Notes: generated from the sequence alone by a model not told the origin. Shown: positions 55,389 through 64,000, counted from the stretch's first letter. The stretch is 64,000 bases of DNA from Oceanicoccus sagamiensis (GCF_002117105.1 NZ_CP019343.1:1426001-1490000), one strand, 5' to 3'. Translations and numbers: made by a program.

Positions 55389-57427
55389 GTGTCACCACAA
55401 ACAGCGTCAATAAAATATTGTACGTAGAACATGACACCCCTTCTGCTCGGAGTTATCCGCGAGTACCTGAATCCGGCAGATGCTATATAGCAATAAAAAA
55501 ATTAGTCATTTTTTTATTGCTAGTAACTACGATGCACAAAAGCTATGGACTGGGCATAAAATATGGCGCTGATCCGCGTGTGGCAAAAATTGAAATTGAG
55601 CAATTTGATAAAGAGGAGAAAGTGTACATTCCTATGCGGGATGGAATAAATCTCTCTGCCGATATATTTTTCCCGAAGAGTGAAAGAAAAAATCTCCCGA
55701 CCATCCTTATTCGGACGCCTTATGATTTTGAATTGTCCTGGAATGCAGTGCTTTATTCTCACTGGTTAAAAAACGGTTACCTTGTGATATTTCAGTATGA
55801 ACGAGGAACACACTGGTCTGAAGGAAGATACGATGAATTTCTTCCAGAAGCAAAAAAGGATGGCTATGACACCCTGGAATGGATTGCCAAACAACCCTGG
55901 TCGAACGGTCATATAGGAACCTTCGGTTGCTCCTCCGCAGCTGAAAATCAATTGGGCCTGGCTACCTTAGACCACCCTGCACACAAAGCCATGATTCCTG
56001 TGGCTCCCGGCGTAGGCGTTGGTCAGATAGGCCCGTTTTATGAGCAGGGGAATTTCTATCGAGGCGGTGCTCTGCAATCCATCCTGCTTGGGTGGTATAA
56101 AGATCATGGCCACCAACATCGTCCACAATTCTCTGGCAATCTTTCACAGCAAGAGCGAATCAACCTGGCGGAAAAATACCGTTTGCAACCACAACAACCC
56201 GAACCCGAAAAAGCCATCAATCTTGATGATAGCTTCGAGAGCTTACCGGTGAGTGGCATTATGAAAAGCATCGGTAGTCCAGAGACCCCCATCGATCGCT
56301 ATATACAACGTACACCCGCTGACCCTGAGTGGGAAAACCTAGACTTGGCTAGAGAAGGTGACCGTTTCGGAGTCCCTGCTTTATGGGTTTTCTCTTGGTA
56401 CGATACGACGGTAGCGCCCAATATTGCGCTATATAATTACGTCCAGAATAATGCATTTGACTCAAAAACCGTTAACAATCAGTTTATGCTTATTGCACCC
56501 GGTATGCACTGTACTCAGGGCTTAGAAACAGAGCAGACGACGGTCGGTGATCGTGATTTAGGTGATGCCCGTTTTGATTACTTAAAGCTGTATACCGACT
56601 GGTTTGATTATTGGCTTAAAGGTACGAACAATAAGATTACAAAACGCAAAAAGGTCCAACTCTACACAATGGGTGATAACCAGTGGCGCTCTTTTGATCA
56701 GTGGCCCGTTAAAAACCTTCACTATCGTCGTTATTACCTGAACAGTGATGGCCGTGCCAATAGTCGTTATGGCACAGGAAAATTACAACTGACCCCAGTT
56801 CCAGAAACCGGTAGTAACGCTAAAAGCGATCAATTTGTTTATGACCCTGCTAATCCGGTTCGATCCAGACTCCGATTTGGCGCTGGCGGTATGATGGCCG
56901 TGGGTGGCTACGGCCCCTTTAATCAGGCTGAAGTGGAATCCCGTTACGATGTCTTAGTCTATTCCTCAGAGCCCTTAAATGACGATGTCAATATCACAGG
57001 CCCGATTGAAGCTGAGCTATACGTTTCTTCCGATGTCCTCGATACTGACATTACACTTAAGTTGGTTGACGTCGCGCCAGATGGAACGGCCTATCAGCTT
57101 GACGATAGCATCCAGCGACTTCGTTATCGAGAGGGCTATGACAAGGCCGTGTTTATGGAAAAAGACAAAGTCTATAAAGTAAAAATTGGCCCCATGGCCA
57201 CCAGCAATGTATTTAAAGCCGGGCACCAAATTCGAATTGAAATTACGGGTAGCAATTTCCCCAAATATTTTCGAAATCTCAATACAGGTGGCGATAACGT
57301 TAACGAAAGTCAGTGGCGAATCGCGCGCACTCGTATTTACCATTCAGAGAAATACCCCTCTCATATTACGCTCCCTGTTCTGAAAAGTAGAGGACTTTCA
57401 GTCCTCGATAATTATATACCCAATTAA
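55385..57427 (+). CDS. S15-family / CocE-NonD hydrolase, second copy
   Basis: The protein is about 680 residues from the ATG at 55385, which overlaps the symporter stop (ATGA). A frame open from 55316 lies inside the symporter and is not credible. A hydrophobic stretch KKLVIFLLLVTT about 40 residues in suggests a late signal peptide or anchor, or an even later start. The catalytic Ser is in FGCSSAAENQ (the other copy has FGCSYSGENQ), with Asp probably in WYDTTVAPN and His in APGMHCTQ. The C-terminal jelly roll ends YPSHITLPVL, just as in the copy at 14313. Confidence 0.87.
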   Translation: MSVTTNSVNKILYVEHDTPSARSYPRVPESGRCYIAIKKLVIFLLLVTTMHKSYGLGIKYGADPRVAKIEIEQFDKEEKVYIPMRDGINLSADIFFPKSERKNLPTILIRTPYDFELSWNAVLYSHWLKNGYLVIFQYERGTHWSEGRYDEFLPEAKKDGYDTLEWIAKQPWSNGHIGTFGCSSAAENQLGLATLDHPAHKAMIPVAPGVGVGQIGPFYEQGNFYRGGALQSILLGWYKDHGHQHRPQFSGNLSQQERINLAEKYRLQPQQPEPEKAINLDDSFESLPVSGIMKSIGSPETPIDRYIQRTPADPEWENLDLAREGDRFGVPALWVFSWYDTTVAPNIALYNYVQNNAFDSKTVNNQFMLIAPGMHCTQGLETEQTTVGDRDLGDARFDYLKLYTDWFDYWLKGTNNKITKRKKVQLYTMGDNQWRSFDQWPVKNLHYRRYYLNSDGRANSRYGTGKLQLTPVPETGSNAKSDQFVYDPANPVRSRLRFGAGGMMAVGGYGPFNQAEVESRYDVLVYSSEPLNDDVNITGPIEAELYVSSDVLDTDITLKLVDVAPDGTAYQLDDSIQRLRYREGYDKAVFMEKDKVYKVKIGPMATSNVFKAGHQIRIEITGSNFPKYFRNLNTGGDNVNESQWRIARTRIYHSEKYPSHITLPVLKSRGLSVLDNYIPN

Positions 57428-57673
57428 TGAGAGGACGCTTAAAAGGATGGTCCTGAATTTAAGTAGGAGATAACTCTAGTGGGAAAAATATCTGCAAGCA
57501 AAAGAATACAGATTATTAATGACTCTTGGACCGATTACAACAGTATGGGTGGGAGGTATGCAAACTGTGACGGCGAGGACCTTTCCAAAAATTGCGACCC
57601 GCTATACATTCCTGCTACATACTAAAACAATAGCCAATCAAAGCCTTTTTAATGAAGGTTAACTTTTACGATA

Positions 57674-58752
57674 ATGACTGAGGATAAATCGATCATGTCC
57701 AACACCGAATTAACCAGTGTTAGCAATACAGAGTCAAGTTCTGCAATGCATAGTAATAAAGGTAACGATAAAAGTGTGATTTCAGTACCTCCATTTGAAC
57801 TTCCAGCGTCAGATTTATTGAGCCCCAATACAAAAAAAGAACTTATTGATTATAAAGATCGTATTGATAGTTTTGTGAAAAAAGTTAACCAGCACTGCGA
57901 ACAGTTTAGTTCGAAATCTTACGACCCAGCTGAGATGTTTTATTCCTCATCACTTTATACAAGTATGACTAAGCTTTACCAAGTATCTGTGAAGCAAGAG
58001 TATATTGGTGGAGTACTAACTGACATTTTCGAGCCTATGGATGGCATTATCGCAAAAAAAAAAAAAATAGGGTGCTCATCAATCTTCATGGAGGGGGGTT
58101 TACGTCTGGCTCTCGTACTAATAGCCAAATTGAGTCTATTCCAATTTCCGCTGTGGGTAGAACAAAAGTCATTAGTGTGGACTATCGATTAGCACCAGAA
58201 CACACATATCCTGCTGCAACTGAAGATGTTGTTAATGTTTATAAAGAGCTATTAAGCCAGTATGATAGCAACTGCATCGGTATTTATGGTAGCTCAGCGG
58301 GTGGTATTTTAACTTCACAAGTTGTTGCCCATTTGCTGGCTGAAAAGCTGCCTTTACCTGGCGCTATTGGTATGTTTTTCGCAGCAGCATACTATTGGAA
58401 TGCAGGGGACTCAGGCTACTTCGCTGAAGCGATTGTTAACGACCCTCATGAATCACCGCAAGAAAACCCGTATTTTGAAAAAATATCAAAGAATGATCTC
58501 ACTCCATTTCCTGGTTATTCGTTAGAAACGCTTACACAATTCCCACCTTCACTTCTCATAAGCTCAACCAGAGATGAAGCCCTAAGCTCCGTAGTTCATA
58601 CCCACTCGCGATTAAGGCAACTTGGTGTACAAGCTGACCTTAATGTTTGGGAGGGCCTAAACCATGTATTTCTTTATAATTCTAATTTTTCAGAATCCAG
58701 AGAAGCATACCAAATTATTGTTGATCACTTTCATAAACATTTAGGTGAATAA
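57674..58752 (+). pseudogene. HSL-family esterase frameshifted at a 14-A run
   Basis: The first frame (57674-58192) carries the N-domain up to FEPMDGIIAKKKK. A run of 14 A at 58053-58066 then shifts the frame. The second frame (to 58752) resumes with LINLHGGGF, GSSAG, SSTRD and WEGLNHVFLY, that is, a complete catalytic domain. The homologue at 41903 is continuous here. Changing the run by -2 or +1 A restores one protein of about 350 residues. Such long A runs cause polymerase slippage, so a functional protein may still be made at low level. Confidence 0.85.
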
Positions 58753-58913
58753 GTATTTATACATGGCACTCTATAGCTAGACACTATATGTTTGTAATGT
58801 TTTTTTCGATTTTGTTAAGACTATAATTATCAAATTAATCATTATCAAAGCTCAATTATTATTTATTGGCTTTGATTTATTGAGAACTGAAAAAATTGGA
58901 AGGAGAACCTTGT

Positions 58914-59140
58914 ATGCAGCATACGGAAAACCAATACTTTGACGAGGCCGCTATCAGAGTTCTCTATGAAAGAGCTGAGTCCTTAGAGAAAGGGATCCTC
59001 AACGAAAAGTTGGCATTGAATGCTACAATCTATCCTCATTGGATAAAAGGTGATAACGCTTTTTGGTATGTAAGAAAAACGGCAGCTGGGACTATGTAGT
59101 TAAACATTTGTTGAAAGCCAAACCGCCGAGCGAGACGTAA
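58914..59140 (+). pseudogene. S9-family paralogue F reduced to its two ends
   Basis: The ATG at 58914, behind AAGGAGA, opens a clear S9 N-terminus (LALNATIYPHWIKGDNAFWY, compare the other paralogues). After RKTA the next bases, in another frame, read SWDYVVKHLLKAKPPSET and stop at 59140, which matches the extreme C-terminus of the family (SWDYLL, WDYMVKHLMGVTPP). The roughly 700 codons between have been removed, with the break at about 59084. It follows esterase copy 3, mirroring the esterase-S9 order at 28.5-31 kb. Confidence 0.85.
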
Positions 59141-59688
59141 GCTAATTCTGAGGAGTGGGTAAACTGTAGTAGTTTAACTGACAATACAGTTAAACAATGA
59201 AACTAGACCTTTAAGTTACACACTGTGTGCCTAACTTCCCGGAACAGCAGTTGGGACACTGTTGGGAAAACTCTCTATTTCATCATCCAAACATATTAGA
59301 TTAATCCTGAAAGTCTTGCTGGAAACTCTTCCCTTCCTCATTAAAAAAGCCCAGTAAGCTAAGTCTATACATATCTTACCGGGAGATCATGAAATTGCTT
59401 AAGGCTTTCTGCACAATTCTTCGAGATAACCAATCATGGTGCCCATGCCTGAATATACTATTTCGCCAATCTCGTTTTGATGATACTTGGGGTGCTTTTT
59501 CTAAAATGCAGGTGTGGGAAAAGGATAAGCTAAATACACTACAATCAGGACTGAATGTATTCAAATTACATTATTTATATTGGGCAAGAGGGAGGCGTCC
59601 GAGGAAAGCAACAAGGGCGGGCGATGGTTGGGTTCGAGGGATTGCGGGGGCATGGGAGAAAACTTGGGCTTAATTAAGTGCCATTCAT
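59141..59688. other. Intergenic stretch with a perfect inverted repeat
   Basis: No gene was recognised. The open frame 59389-59673 has no familiar motif. At 59172-59195, GTTTAACTG, 6 nt, CAGTTAAAC forms a perfect 9-bp inverted repeat that could be an operator or hairpin. Two convergent gene blocks end here (plus-strand S9-F stub, minus-strand Lrp). Confidence 0.5.
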
Positions 59689-60186
59689 TTATATTCCACT
59701 TTCCTTTTCCGCTAGTTGTTTTAAAGGTCCAGGACGGCGCTTCACTATGGGTTTCATCACCACATAGCTAAAGTATTTGTTGACCTTCATATCTGAATTC
59801 AGAATTTTTTGAATAACTCGCTGGTAATCCTGAATGCTTTTGCACATAAAATGGGTCAGATAGTCGTAGCCACCAGAGACCTGAAAACACTCGATGACCT
59901 GAGGTATCTTGGCAATCTCAACATCGAAGTGTTGGTGATCAGCCGGAGTGTGCTCGGAAATTGTGATCTCTGTAAAGATATCCACCGTATTGGTAATTTT
60001 ATTGATATCGATTTCTGCACCGTAGTGCAGAATATAGCCCAGCTGCTCAAGTCGTTTAACCCGCTGTAAACAAGGGCTTGGGGAAAGATTGACTTTATCG
60101 GCCAAGACCAAATTTTTGATACGTCCATTGGTCTGTAATACAGCAAGGATATGAATGTCGATGTGGTCGAGTTTATTATTTAACAT
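59689..60186 (-). CDS. Lrp/AsnC-family transcriptional regulator
   Basis: This 165-residue regulator has an N-terminal helix-turn-helix (LDHIDIHILAVLQTNGRIKN, then LADKVNLSPSPCLQRVKRLE) and a C-terminal ligand-sensing RAM domain (about 70-150, with VSGGYDYL). It is full length for the family. It lies 115 bp downstream of an aminotransferase and a semialdehyde dehydrogenase gene on the same strand. The inference is that it controls that amine/amino acid catabolic set in response to an amino acid. Confidence 0.92.
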   Translation of the reverse strand: MLNNKLDHIDIHILAVLQTNGRIKNLVLADKVNLSPSPCLQRVKRLEQLGYILHYGAEIDINKITNTVDIFTEITISEHTPADHQHFDVEIAKIPQVIECFQVSGGYDYLTHFMCKSIQDYQRVIQKILNSDMKVNKYFSYVVMKPIVKRRPGPLKQLAEKESGI

Positions 60187-60300
60187 ACTTTGCTCACTTT
60201 GCCAGCTCTTTTGGTTTTGTCCAAATTCTAGCCTGTGTTAGTGAGTATAAAAAGGAGTATTACAAAGACCCCAAGGTCTGCGGACGAGTAGAGATTGGGT

Positions 60301-61650
60301 TTATTCGGAAAGTAGTCTTTCTTTCACAATAAAATCCAGTATCTCATTCAGGGACTTACTAAACTTCCCTATCATTTCATCTATTTGACGTTTGGTAATT
60401 ATCAGTGGTGGACAAAAGGCGATGGAGGAGCCAGCTACGGCACGTACAATCAGACCATTATTTTGGCAGGCCTGCTGAGCGAAGGCACCTATGCCCCCTC
60501 CCTCAAAAGCCTGTCGGGACGTTTTGTTGGCGACAAGCTCTACGGCGGCAAGTAGGCCTTTGCCTCGCACTTCACCCACTAGCGGGTGCTGCTCCAGCTC
60601 ACGCAGGCGGTTCTGGAAATATTCACCGACTTGGGCTGCCCGTTCAAAGATGTTGTCGCGCTCATAAATCTCCAGAGTCTTTAGTGCAACCGCGCAAGCT
60701 ACCGGGTGACCTGAGTAGGTGTAGCCATGACCGAATACGCCCATCTTAGCACTTTGCTCAACCATTGCTTCATAGAGGTCGCCGCGAATGACAGAAGCAC
60801 TGATAGGTACATAGGCCGATGAAAGTTGCTTGGCCAGAGTCATCATATCGGGCTTGATACCCATTGTATTGGAGCCAAAGTCCTGACCAGTGCGACCGAA
60901 GCCGTTGATCACCTCGTCAGCCCAGAAGAAAATATTGTACTTATTTAGTACGTCTTCTACCTTCTGATAATATCCATCTGGAGGAACGATGACACCGCTA
61001 GCACCAGTAATGGGTTCAGCAATAAATGCCGCAATAGTATCTGGGCCTTCCTTGAGTATTAGTTGTTCTAGGTTGTTGACAATACGTGAAACAAAATCCG
61101 ATTCGGTCTCGCCGATCTGAGCCCCTCGGTAGTAGTGTGGCGCATCGGTGCGTAGTACTCCTAAGGCATCAATGGGTAAATCGAAACCAATTTGGTTGAC
61201 TGACAAACCCGTCAGGGAAGCTGAGGCAATTGTCACACCGTGGTAAGAACGTTCACGGGCGATAATCTTGCGCTTCTCAGGCATGCCAATAGCGTCGAAG
61301 TAATAATGTATCAGTTTCATTTGGGTGTCATTGGCATCACTGCCGGAGTTGCCGAAAAATACCTTGGCATCTTCTACCGGTAGCATTGCGGTGAGTTTTT
61401 CCGCCAGGTCAATAGCTACCTGATGAGTCTTGCCACCAAACATATGCGTGTAGGCTAGTTTGGACATCTGCTCACTGGCAGTATCAATCAACTCCCTGTT
61501 GCCGTAGCCCAAGGAGGTACACCAGAGACCGGCGAGGCCTTCGATATACTTATTGCCTTTGTTGTCGAACACATAAACGCCTTCACCTCGCTCAATAAAG
61601 AATTGCTCGGTGGCTTTAAAGTTTGTGGTGGGGTAGATAATAGAGGTCAT
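60301..61650 (-). CDS. Class III PLP-dependent aminotransferase
   Basis: This 449-residue omega-aminotransferase-type enzyme has the cofactor Asp246 in WADEVINGFGRTG and the Schiff-base Lys274 in TLAKQLSSAYVP. NSGSDANDTQ is the phosphate-binding segment. Relatives transfer amino groups from putrescine, beta-alanine, GABA or similar omega-amines to pyruvate or 2-oxoglutarate. Together with the succinate-semialdehyde-type dehydrogenase 63 bp upstream it would turn an omega-amino acid into a dicarboxylate. The amine donor cannot be decided. Confidence 0.92.
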   Translation of the reverse strand: MTSIIYPTTNFKATEQFFIERGEGVYVFDNKGNKYIEGLAGLWCTSLGYGNRELIDTASEQMSKLAYTHMFGGKTHQVAIDLAEKLTAMLPVEDAKVFFGNSGSDANDTQMKLIHYYFDAIGMPEKRKIIARERSYHGVTIASASLTGLSVNQIGFDLPIDALGVLRTDAPHYYRGAQIGETESDFVSRIVNNLEQLILKEGPDTIAAFIAEPITGASGVIVPPDGYYQKVEDVLNKYNIFFWADEVINGFGRTGQDFGSNTMGIKPDMMTLAKQLSSAYVPISASVIRGDLYEAMVEQSAKMGVFGHGYTYSGHPVACAVALKTLEIYERDNIFERAAQVGEYFQNRLRELEQHPLVGEVRGKGLLAAVELVANKTSRQAFEGGGIGAFAQQACQNNGLIVRAVAGSSIAFCPPLIITKRQIDEMIGKFSKSLNEILDFIVKERLLSE

Positions 61651-61713
61651 TAATCAGTCTCCATATTTAAAATATTTGGGCCGGTGGGTTTACCTTATAA
61701 TTGAATTTTTGGA

Positions 61714-63180
61714 TCAGGCATGTAAATCGCCCATACAGATATATTTTATTTCAAGATAATCATCGAGGCCGTACTTGGAACCTTCGCGCCCTTGGCCAGA
61801 CTCCTTAATACCGCCGAAGGGAATCACTTCCGAAGTGATTGCAGTTTCGTTGACGCCGACCATGCCACATTCGATAGCCTCGGATACACGCCACACGCGG
61901 CCCTGATCGCGTGTATAAATATAGGAGGCCAGACCAAATTCAGTGTCGTTGGCCATAGCGATGGCTTCTTGCTCGGAGCTGAAACTAAAAATAGGGGCTA
62001 CCGGGCCGAATATCTCCTCGCGGAATACGCGCATACTATCAGAGACATGGGTGAGTATCGTGGGCTCGTAGAAGTAACCGTCCTGGTCGCTGGGTTTGCC
62101 GCCAACAATAGCAACTGCACCTTTTTCCAATGCCTCATCCACTAAGACCTGGATATCTCCAATGGCAGTTTTGTTAACCACTGGGCCATGAGTGCTGCTC
62201 TTGTCTAGACCATTACCAATCTTGTAGGTTTTGACTAGAGCGGCGAATTTCTCCACAAAGGCATCGTAAATCGTGTCCTGCACTAGAATACGGTTGATAC
62301 AAATACAAGTCTGCCCAGAGTTTCGATACTTGGAAGCCGCCGCTCCAGCGACCGCTTTGTCTAAGTCTGCATCGTCGAAAATGATCACTGGCGCATTGCC
62401 ACCCAACTCCATAGACGTGCGTTTGACAGTATCTGAGCATCGTTTCATCAAGGCTTTTCCCACCGGGGTAGAACCGGTAAACGAAAGTTTTTTGACGAAG
62501 GGATTACCCGTCATTTCTGCGCCTATCTCACGTGAGTTTTTGCTGGGCAGAATGTTTAATAGCCCGGCGGGAAGACCAGCGCATTGGGCCAGCTTGGCTA
62601 AAGCCAGAGCTGACAGTGGTGTTTCTTCGGCAGGTTTAATCACGATAGCACAACCTGCCGCCAAGGCTGGACCCACCTTACGAGTGATCATGGCATTGGG
62701 GAAATTCCAGGGGGTAATTGCGGCTACTACACCTACGGGCTGTTTGATCACAATAGCGCGGTTGTCGGTTTGTGGTGTAGGGATCACATCGCCGTAAACA
62801 CGCTTGGCTTCTTCCGCGAACCATTCAATAAAGGAAGCACCGTAAGCCACTTCCCCACGGGATTCAGCCAACACTTTACCTTGTTCAGACGTCATAATTA
62901 CAGCTAGATCTTCCTGATTGGTAATAATCAGATTGTACCAATGGCGTAGTACAGTCGAGCGTTCTTTAGCGGATTTTTTTTGCCATTCTTTCATAGCTGC
63001 TTTCGCCGCATCGATGGCACGACGTGTGTCGATGGTCCCCATATTGGCTACTCGGGTAATTTCTTCACCTGTAGCAGGGTTGAAGACTGGAAAGGTGTCA
63101 CCGCTATCGCCATTGACCCATTCGCCATTGAGGTAGCCTTGGTTTTTTAACAAGCTGGGATCGTTCAGTGGTAAATTCAT
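61714..63180 (-). CDS. gabD: Succinate-semialdehyde dehydrogenase (GabD-type aldehyde dehydrogenase)
   Basis: This 488-residue protein is full length. Glu258 (MELGGNAP) and Cys292 (SGQTCIC) are the catalytic pair, FTGSTPVGK the cofactor-binding motif, and KESGQGREGSKYG the C-terminal signature. The CICxNR form of the cysteine block is typical of GabD. Glutarate semialdehyde is an alternative substrate. It pairs with the aminotransferase downstream. The symbol is by family resemblance. Confidence 0.88.
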   Translation of the reverse strand: MNLPLNDPSLLKNQGYLNGEWVNGDSGDTFPVFNPATGEEITRVANMGTIDTRRAIDAAKAAMKEWQKKSAKERSTVLRHWYNLIITNQEDLAVIMTSEQGKVLAESRGEVAYGASFIEWFAEEAKRVYGDVIPTPQTDNRAIVIKQPVGVVAAITPWNFPNAMITRKVGPALAAGCAIVIKPAEETPLSALALAKLAQCAGLPAGLLNILPSKNSREIGAEMTGNPFVKKLSFTGSTPVGKALMKRCSDTVKRTSMELGGNAPVIIFDDADLDKAVAGAAASKYRNSGQTCICINRILVQDTIYDAFVEKFAALVKTYKIGNGLDKSSTHGPVVNKTAIGDIQVLVDEALEKGAVAIVGGKPSDQDGYFYEPTILTHVSDSMRVFREEIFGPVAPIFSFSSEQEAIAMANDTEFGLASYIYTRDQGRVWRVSEAIECGMVGVNETAITSEVIPFGGIKESGQGREGSKYGLDDYLEIKYICMGDLHA

Positions 63181-63240
63181 GTGCTAACTCCATGTGGCTG
63201 ATGATCTCGACAAGGGCATCGCCGCGTACAGTGATAATGC

Positions 63241-63507
63241 TTAAAAGTTGACTTTAAACTTAAAGGCCTCTAAATCCGATTCGCACGGGGTCCCACCGTA
63301 AAATGGTGTTCGTGATAACAATTTGCTCAGATATTCATCAGCATTCAGGGATTTTGTTGTGATGCTGTTCAGGCCCAAATTACCGAGATCAGTGTGCCAG
63401 TTTTTGACAAGCTCATTGATTAAGGGTTTGGCAGTTTCGCCATAGATGCGGCCACGTTCTCGTGGCGTGCCATTGAGTCCGATAACGGGTACATTGGATG
63501 TTTCCAT
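63241..63507 (-). pseudogene. N-terminal fragment of a C45-type acyltransferase/hydrolase
   Basis: The 88 residues begin METSNVPVIGLNGTPRERGR followed by IYGE, like the N-termini of C45 family autoproteolytic acyltransferases (isopenicillin N acyltransferase-like proteins), which are normally 330-400 residues. The frame then ends after FKFKVNF. No Cys nucleophile region follows before the gabD gene. It is probably a truncated gene; an unrelated small protein is possible. Confidence 0.5.
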
Positions 63508-63589
63508 GCATTAAACCTGTTATTTATGGTAAATAGATTTTATTTTCAGCTCGAAAAAAATAAGCTCTTATTAACAATTCTCTGATTTC

Positions 63590-64000
63590 CTAAATAATCG
63601 CTCTTGCTACTGCTCGACCTAATTCCTGAGTGCTAGCCTGGCCCCCCATATCGCAAGTTAGATTTCTACTTTCACTCAAGACTTCTTCAATAGCAGCCAT
63701 AATGGTGTTATACGCCTGATGGTGTCCCAGATGCTGTAGCATCATGGCTCCGGCCCATACGGCACCAATGGGGTTGGCAATGTTTTGCCCAGCGATATCA
63801 GGTGCAGAACCGTGTACCGGCTCAAACATTGAAGGGAAATTTTTCTCGGGATTAATGTTCGCTGACGGTGCTATAGCTATGGTTCCGGTAATAGCAGGAC
63901 CCAAGTCGGAGAGGATATCGCCGAATAGGTTGGAGCCCACAACTACATCGTAGTGCTCTGGTTTAAGCACAAAGTTAGCAGTCATAATATCGATGTGGTA
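63590..64000 (-). CDS. C-terminal part of an isocitrate/isopropylmalate-type dehydrogenase (tartrate/D-malate subgroup)
   Basis: The frame is open to the end of the window and holds about the last 136 residues. Motifs DVVVGSNLFGDILSDLGPA, GTIAIAPSANINPEK and FEPVHGSAPDIAG are typical of the NAD-dependent beta-decarboxylating dehydrogenases. FEPVHGSAPDIAG, with IANPIGAVWAGAMML after it, resembles the tartrate/D-malate dehydrogenase subgroup more than leuB. The gene's start lies outside. It probably belongs with the aminotransferase/gabD set. Confidence 0.85.
   Translation of the reverse strand, partial: YHIDIMTANFVLKPEHYDVVVGSNLFGDILSDLGPAITGTIAIAPSANINPEKNFPSMFEPVHGSAPDIAGQNIANPIGAVWAGAMMLQHLGHHQAYNTIMAAIEEVLSESRNLTCDMGGQASTQELGRAVARAII

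Noticed and set aside
1-64000. CRISPR arrays, tRNA or rRNA genes, prophage or integrase genes
   Set aside because: None was recognised by reading both strands. A covariance or profile search would be needed to exclude small RNAs.

Overview
The window reads as an accessory catabolic island from a Gram-negative, probably marine gammaproteobacterium. The evidence is four extracytoplasmic-function (ECF) sigma/FecR anti-sigma/STN-type TonB receptor modules, a further TonB-dependent receptor (TBDT), a periplasmic PQQ dehydrogenase, and many secreted hydrolases. No rRNA, tRNA, CRISPR array or recognisable transposase was seen. The taxonomic guess is weak, and the substrate of the island cannot be read from sequence.

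Layout. 1-4.4 kb: ECF module 1, with a broken receptor. 4.4-11.4 kb: FMN 2-hydroxyacid oxidoreductase, PQQ/cytochrome c dehydrogenase, STN-less receptor, AraC regulator. 11.7-20.1 kb: a head-to-tail minus-strand operon (aldehyde dehydrogenase, S12 serine hydrolase, M55 D-aminopeptidase, S15/CocE hydrolase, APC permease, SGNH hydrolase). 20.9-23.3 kb: S9 (DPP IV-like) peptidase A. 23.8-28.3 kb: ECF module 2. 28.5-32.4 kb: a decayed cassette (S9-B, esterase stub, truncated GPH transporter, receptor stub). 32.5-37.1 kb: CehA/McbA-like metallohydrolase and S9-D. 37.4-41.7 kb: ECF module 3. 41.9-48.6 kb: esterase, gutted S9-E, intact GPH transporter and divergent S9-C. 49.1-53.5 kb: ECF module 4. 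54-59.1 kb (plus strand): NSS symporter with an internal stop, S15 hydrolase, frameshifted esterase and S9-F stub. 59.7-64 kb: Lrp regulator, class III aminotransferase, succinate-semialdehyde-type dehydrogenase, C45 fragment, and the end of a tartrate/isopropylmalate-type dehydrogenase.

How it may work together (inference). Receptors import a scarce, probably peptide- or amide-like compound and signal through FecR to ECF sigma factors. S9, S15, S12, M55, SGNH and HSL-type hydrolases cut it. GPH, APC and NSS carriers move the pieces. Oxidoreductases and the aminotransferase/semialdehyde pathway feed carbon to central metabolism.

The main discoveries are: (i) an apparently shared promoter, G-rich/T-run (GTGGGGTTTTT), about 11 bp, then TRTCTTA, upstream of twelve transcription units, tying the island into one regulon; (ii) in all four STN receptors, an internal start codon with an identically spaced GGGGA ribosome-binding site and a complete second signal peptide between the STN domain and the receptor body; (iii) a family of six S9 paralogues, several with a replaced or lost catalytic serine; (iv) unusually heavy gene decay, several lesions lying in homopolymer runs. 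The decay could be biological (phase variation, redundancy) or partly sequencing error.
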